From Deltaproteobacteria bacterium (GTDB lineage Bacteria; Myxococcota_A; UBA796), in assembly GCA_002707085.1 (NCBI GenBank), contig PALY01000079.1:3384-11873 (forward strand): 8,490 nt of DNA, written 5' to 3'. Every line of letters starts with the position of its first letter. Position 1 is the stretch's first letter. Positions 4,864 through 8,490 of this stretch are shown piece by piece. The position numbers were made by a program, and so were the translations under genes. The notes under the pieces were generated by a model. That model searched no databases. It saw nothing but the letters and a program-made list of their open reading frames with translations, and was not told the origin of the DNA.

Positions 4864-6105
4864 GTGAAAAGGGTCGTCGTCACCGGATTGGGTTCAATCA
4901 ATCCATGTGGCCATACTGTTGAAGAAACGTGGCGCTCCGTTACCGCGGGACGCTCGGGCATCGGTACGATCACAGCTTTTGATGCCTCGGAATGGCCCGT
5001 GCGGATCGCCGGCCAAGTCAACGATTGGGATGGTCAGGAAATTCTGGGTCGCCGTTCGTTCAAACGAATGGACCGGTTCATGCAATTCGCGTTGGTATCC
5101 GCCAATGAAGCCATTGCTGACGCAGGTCTGGAGCCTGGAGAAGATGGACTCGGAGATAGAGCAGGCGTGTTCGTTGGCTCCGGTATCGGTGGTTTGGCTG
5201 AACTGGTCAAAGGTGCCAGCGATATCGAAGAGAGCGGATGGAAAGGGCTGAGTCCTTTCTTTATCCCCAAAGTTCTGACCAATCTGGCGGCTGGACAAAT
5301 CGCGATGGCGGTCGGAGCCCGCGGCCCTTCACTGTGCGTGAGTACAGCCTGTGCCACCGGAAATCACAGCATTGGAGAAGCGCTCCGAACCATACGTGCA
5401 GGCGATGCCGACCTGATCATCGCCGGGGGTGCGGAAGCCAGCATCTTGCCCATGGGCATCGGTGGGTTCATGGTCATGAAAGCCCTGTCCAAACGCAATG
5501 ACGATCCCGAGCGTGCCAGTCGACCCTTTGATGCTGAACGGAATGGCTTTGTGATGGGTGAGGGCGCTGGAATCGTTGTGCTTGAATCTTTGGAACATGC
5601 ACAAGCCCGTGGCGCCCGAATCTACTGCGAACTTTCTGGATACGGCATCACCAATGATGCACATCACATCACGCAACCCTCTCCAGGGCATGCAGGTGCA
5701 GTGCGATGCATGAACCAAGCGCTCGCATCCGCACAGCTTAGTCCAGAAGATGTGACCTATGTGAACGCACATGGAACATCGACACACGCAAACGACCTCA
5801 ATGAATCCATCGGCATCCGGACGGTGTTCGGTGACCATGCAGACAAACTCATGGTGTCGTCCACAAAGTCAATGACCGGCCATCTGCTCGGTGCGGCTGG
5901 GGGATTGGAAGCTGTCCTAACGGCCATGTCCATTTACAAGAACACTGTACTGCCAACATCGACTTTGGAGAACCCAGGTGAGGGCTGTGACCTCGACTAT
6001 GTTCCCGGTCAGGCCCGGCAGGCACAGATCGATGCGGCGCTGTCCAATGCCTTTGGGTTTGGTGGCACCAATGCTGCTCTCGTCTTTCAACGCTTCACTG
6101 ACTAG
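4864..6105 (+). CDS. fabF: 3-oxoacyl-ACP synthase II
   Basis: FabF condenses malonyl-ACP with acyl-ACP to elongate fatty acids in the cytosol. The start is GTG 4864, preceded by GAGGAG with a six-base spacing identical to that of acpP; the frame is open upstream, but KRVVVTGLG is the conserved FabF N-terminus. The 413-residue length matches the family. The Cys-His-His catalytic triad is intact: Cys163 in STACATGN, His303 in NAHGTST and His340 in SMTGHLLGAAGG, the same numbering as in E. coli FabF. The C-terminal FGFGGTNAAL loop that gates the active site is present. The two His residues mark it as a KAS I/II enzyme rather than a KAS III (FabH) type; the position after acpP favours FabF over FabB. 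The rpiB Shine-Dalgarno overlaps its stop codon. Confidence 0.98.
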   Translation: MKRVVVTGLGSINPCGHTVEETWRSVTAGRSGIGTITAFDASEWPVRIAGQVNDWDGQEILGRRSFKRMDRFMQFALVSANEAIADAGLEPGEDGLGDRAGVFVGSGIGGLAELVKGASDIEESGWKGLSPFFIPKVLTNLAAGQIAMAVGARGPSLCVSTACATGNHSIGEALRTIRAGDADLIIAGGAEASILPMGIGGFMVMKALSKRNDDPERASRPFDAERNGFVMGEGAGIVVLESLEHAQARGARIYCELSGYGITNDAHHITQPSPGHAGAVRCMNQALASAQLSPEDVTYVNAHGTSTHANDLNESIGIRTVFGDHADKLMVSSTKSMTGHLLGAAGGLEAVLTAMSIYKNTVLPTSTLENPGEGCDLDYVPGQARQAQIDAALSNAFGFGGTNAALVFQRFTD

Positions 6106-6113
6106 GAGTTCCC

Positions 6114-6551
6114 ATGCGCATTGCTGCTGGTTCCGACCACGCTGGTTTTACCCTCAAACAAGACCTCATCACATGGCTGAACGGGCTTGGGCATGAAGTC
6201 GTCGATCTCGGTACACCCGTAAAAGAACGCTGTGACTACCCCGATTACGCAGTGGCTGTTTCTCAGGCCGTGGTGAATGGGGATGCCGATTGGGGTCTGC
6301 TTATCTGCGGCACAGGCATCGGCATGTCCATGTCTGCCAACAAAGTCAATGGTATTCGCGCTGCAGTCGTATCGGACGCTTTCTCGGCCCGTGCGACTCG
6401 ACTTCACAATGATGCGAACATCCTGTGTATCGGTGAACGGGTCGTCGGCGCAGGCCTTGCACAAGAGATTGTCTCCGCATGGCTTGATGCAGATTATGAG
6501 GGCGGACGCCACCAGAATCGCATCGACAAAATGATGGACATTGAAAACTGA
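6114..6551 (+). CDS. rpiB: Ribose-5-phosphate isomerase B
   Basis: RpiB interconverts ribulose 5-phosphate and ribose 5-phosphate in the pentose phosphate pathway. The 145-residue protein starts MRIAAGSDHAGF, with the conserved Asp8-His9, and has the catalytic Cys65 in ICGTGIGMS, His98 in RLHND for ring opening, and the SANKVNGIRAA segment that binds phosphate-side groups. Cys65 distinguishes RpiB isomerases from the LacA/LacB galactose-6-phosphate isomerases of the same family. AGGAG overlapping the fabF stop lies five bases before ATG 6114, so translation is probably coupled. It probably supplies ribose phosphate for nucleotides and ribulose phosphate for riboflavin, which fits the nrdR and ribD genes downstream. 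Confidence 0.96.
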   Translation: MRIAAGSDHAGFTLKQDLITWLNGLGHEVVDLGTPVKERCDYPDYAVAVSQAVVNGDADWGLLICGTGIGMSMSANKVNGIRAAVVSDAFSARATRLHNDANILCIGERVVGAGLAQEIVSAWLDADYEGGRHQNRIDKMMDIEN

Positions 6552-6578
6552 TCCTCTTCCACTCTTTGGAGTCTCAAC

Positions 6579-7850
6579 ATGGAAGCCACGCTACAGCAGG
6601 CTGATCCCGCCGTTTTTGCCACCATTCAATCCGAAATTCATCGGCAGAAAGATGATTTGGAACTGATTGCGTCCGAAAACTATGTGTCCAATGCCATCCT
6701 TGAAGCCTTGGGGTCTCCACTGACCAACAAGTACGCTGAAGGGCTACCCAACCGGCGATACTACGGCGGTTGCGAACATGTGGATGAAGTAGAGAATATT
6801 GCCCGTAGACGCGCCCGTGAACTCTTCACGGTCGAAGGTTGCGACATCGGCGTAAACGTTCAGCCGCACGCAGGCGCCCAAGCAAATCAGGCTGTGTTTT
6901 TGGCTGCACTCAACGCCGGCGACACCATTTTGGGACTCGATTTGTCTCACGGTGGACACCTGACCCACGGTTCCCCCGTGAACAGTTCAGGAAGCCTGTA
7001 CAACGGCGTTCATTATCAAGTGGATGATCAAGGAATCATCGATATGAATGTGGTTCGTGAGCGCGCCCTGGAACATCGTCCCAAGCTGATCATTACCGGT
7101 GCCAGCGCATACCCAAGAATCATTGACTTTGAGGCGTTTCGGTCCATCGCAGACGAAGTGGGCGCTTTGTTGTTGGCAGACATCGCTCACATTGCTGGGC
7201 TGGTTGCCACAGGACTGCACCCAAGTCCGTTCCCCCATTGTCATTACGTGACCACCACAACCCACAAAACCCTTCGTGGCCCCCGCGGCGGACTGGTCAT
7301 GGCCCAACGTGAATACATGAAAGGCATCAACTCTGCCGTTTTTCCTGGAAACCAAGGCGGGCCACTTATGCATTGTATCGCCGCGAAAGCGGTGGCATTC
7401 GGCGAAGCGCTTCAGCCAGAGTTCAAGGGCTATTGCCAGCAAGTCATCGACAATGCTGCAGCGATGGCGGACCGACTCATGAGTCGTGGCTTTTCACTGG
7501 TTTCCGGTGGTACCGACAACCACTTGATGTTGCTGGACCTCGCCAGCAGCGACGCTGCAGATGCAGACCTCACAGGCAAGCAAGCGGAACTCATTCTGGG
7601 TGAGGCGGGCATTACCGTGAACAAAAACACCGTTCCCGGTGAACAACGAAGCCCCATGGTTACAAGTGGCGTTCGGATCGGAACACCCGCGATGACCACT
7701 CGTTTGATGGGCGTCCCAGAGAGTGTTCAGGTCGCCGACTGGATCGCAGATGTCCTGACCAGCCCCAACGATGAAGCCCTGCGCGCTCAAATGAAGCTTG
7801 AAGTTCAAGGGCTGTGTCGTCGATTCCCCATCTACCCAAAACTCGGGTGA
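6579..7850 (+). CDS. glyA: Serine hydroxymethyltransferase
   Basis: GlyA is a cytosolic PLP enzyme that converts serine and tetrahydrofolate to glycine and methylene-tetrahydrofolate, the C1 source for thymidylate and purines. The 423-residue length is normal. Motifs in order: [13 protein letters not shown] (25-37), [16 protein letters not shown] (49-64), the PLP-contacting [10 protein letters not shown] (200-209, Asp201 and His204), and the Schiff-base Lys230 in [22 protein letters not shown] and [11 protein letters not shown] are also intact. GGAG lies seven bases before ATG 6579, and the gap from rpiB is 27 nt. Its stop codon overlaps the nrdR Shine-Dalgarno. No riboswitch or other leader is visible in the short gap. 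Confidence 0.98.
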   Translation: MEATLQQADPAVFATIQSEIHRQKDDLELIASENYVSNAILEALGSPLTNKYAEGLPNRRYYGGCEHVDEVENIARRRARELFTVEGCDIGVNVQPHAGAQANQAVFLAALNAGDTILGLDLSHGGHLTHGSPVNSSGSLYNGVHYQVDDQGIIDMNVVRERALEHRPKLIITGASAYPRIIDFEAFRSIADEVGALLLADIAHIAGLVATGLHPSPFPHCHYVTTTTHKTLRGPRGGLVMAQREYMKGINSAVFPGNQGGPLMHCIAAKAVAFGEALQPEFKGYCQQVIDNAAAMADRLMSRGFSLVSGGTDNHLMLLDLASSDAADADLTGKQAELILGEAGITVNKNTVPGEQRSPMVTSGVRIGTPAMTTRLMGVPESVQVADWIADVLTSPNDEALRAQMKLEVQGLCRRFPIYPKLG

Positions 7851-7859
7851 GGTGATTTT

Positions 7860-8321
7860 GTGATTTGCCCTCAGTGTGACCTCAGCAAGTTCGAAGTACT
7901 CGAAACCCGGACAAGTGGAGACGGAATCCGTCGCCGCCGGAGCTGTGTTGGCTGTGGGCATCGGTTCACCACTTTTGAAAGAATCGAAAGACGGTTGCCA
8001 CTTCTCATTAAAAAGAGCGGTCAACGGGAACCGTTTTCTCAAGATAAAGTGCGATCAGGACTACAGATTGCATGCCGGAAACGCCCAGTCAGCGCAGAAA
8101 GCTTGGACCAGGCTGCGGCCGATATTGAGCGGACTGTCGTGGCCATGGGCCGAAGTGAACTGCCCGCTGCTGAAGTGGGTGATTTGGTTTTGGCGGAACT
8201 CAAGAAGCTCGATTTGGTGGGCTATCTGAGATTTGCCAGCGTGTATCAAGAGGTCCAATCAGCGGATGAGTTCTTGCAGCTATTGCAGCCATGGATTCAT
8301 CGGGACAAAGAGTCTGAATGA
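7860..8321 (+). CDS. nrdR: Transcriptional repressor NrdR
   Basis: NrdR is a zinc-ribbon/ATP-cone repressor of ribonucleotide reductase operons that senses dATP/ATP. The 153-residue product starts at GTG 7860; GAGGTG overlapping the glyA stop lies five bases upstream, and MICPQC is the conserved N-terminus. The zinc ribbon uses Cys3, Cys6, Cys29 and Cys32, with GIRRRRSCVGCGHRFTTFE between and after the ligands. The ATP-cone follows from about residue 48, with IKKSGQREPFSQDKV, ACRKRPV and the conserved LRFASVYQEV end. The genes it controls are not in the window. Its place after glyA links folate C1 supply to deoxynucleotide control. Its stop overlaps the ribD start. Confidence 0.97.
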   Translation: MICPQCDLSKFEVLETRTSGDGIRRRRSCVGCGHRFTTFERIERRLPLLIKKSGQREPFSQDKVRSGLQIACRKRPVSAESLDQAAADIERTVVAMGRSELPAAEVGDLVLAELKKLDLVGYLRFASVYQEVQSADEFLQLLQPWIHRDKESE

Positions 8322-8490
8322 ACGATTTGGCGCTGATGCAACGCTGTCTTGCTCTGGCCAGTCGAGGCCGGGGGAGAACAGCACCCAACCCGATGGTCGG
8401 CGCCGTCATCGTGAGAGATGGTGTTGTGCTGGCAGAAGGTTGGCATCGGGCGCCCGGCATGGCGCACGCTGAAGTGGATGCGCTTCAAAA
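8318..8490 (+). CDS. ribD: Riboflavin biosynthesis protein RibD, N-terminal part only
   Basis: The reading frame starts at ATG 8318 in an ATGA overlap with the nrdR stop, so translation is probably coupled, and runs 57 codons to the window edge. The visible part is the start of the cytidine-deaminase-like domain that deaminates 2,5-diamino-6-ribosylamino-pyrimidinone 5'-phosphate: APNPMVGAVIV (22-32) and the zinc-site HAEVDAL with His50 and the proton-shuttle Glu52. The second zinc motif (PCxxxxxxPC) and the reductase domain would lie beyond the window, so I cannot tell whether it is bifunctional. It is the last gene seen in the superoperon; further rib genes commonly follow in such clusters. 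Confidence 0.93.
   Translation, partial: MNDLALMQRCLALASRGRGRTAPNPMVGAVIVRDGVVLAEGWHRAPGMAHAEVDALQ

Noticed and set aside
1..8490. CRISPR array, insertion sequence, integrase or phage genes
   Set aside because: I saw no regularly spaced repeats, transposase or integrase motifs, or terminal inverted repeats; the right-hand two thirds is conserved housekeeping sequence.

Overview
The window looks like a stretch of chromosome from a Gram-negative bacterium of moderate GC content, most likely a deltaproteobacterium in the broad sense (Myxococcota, Bradymonadota or a relative). The main evidence is the gene order acpP-fabF-rpiB-glyA-nrdR-ribD, which I recall from Geobacter and myxobacterial genomes. 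A type II signal peptide on one protein and a cleavable signal peptide on another fit a diderm envelope. The taxonomic call is inference from gene order, not from a search.

Left part (1-1552, minus strand). From right to left on the minus strand there is a small lipoprotein gene (1552-1076), then a tRNA-Gln(CUG) and tRNA-Glu(CUC) pair 18 nt apart (1011-936 and 917-842). A clear intrinsic terminator follows (806-837), with a weaker hairpin after it. Last is the 5' part of a gene for an unrecognised exported protein (681 to beyond base 1). The exported protein and the lipoprotein have no recognised function.

Right part (1623-8490, plus strand). Nine genes run head to tail with short gaps or overlaps and behave like one superoperon: a radical-SAM-like protein, yceD/DUF177, rpmF (bL32), plsX, acpP, fabF, rpiB, glyA, nrdR and the start of ribD (ten counting the partial ribD). 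YceD and bL32 belong to large-subunit biogenesis. PlsX, ACP and FabF start and extend fatty acids for phospholipid synthesis. RpiB supplies pentose phosphate, GlyA makes glycine and C1-tetrahydrofolate, NrdR represses ribonucleotide reductase, and RibD deaminates and reduces a riboflavin intermediate. The set joins ribosome assembly, membrane growth and nucleotide/cofactor supply, all growth-linked processes.

The strongest unusual signal is the first gene of the superoperon. Its protein reads like a radical SAM barrel with a C-terminal SPASM/twitch cysteine motif (C-x12-G-x4-C ... C-x3-C), but the CX3CX2C motif that holds the catalytic iron-sulfur cluster is missing. It may be a cluster-less pseudoenzyme coupled to ribosome and lipid genes. 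Also notable are inverted repeats at three operon junctions (before rpmF, at the end of plsX and between acpP and fabF) that could set unequal expression of the cotranscribed genes.
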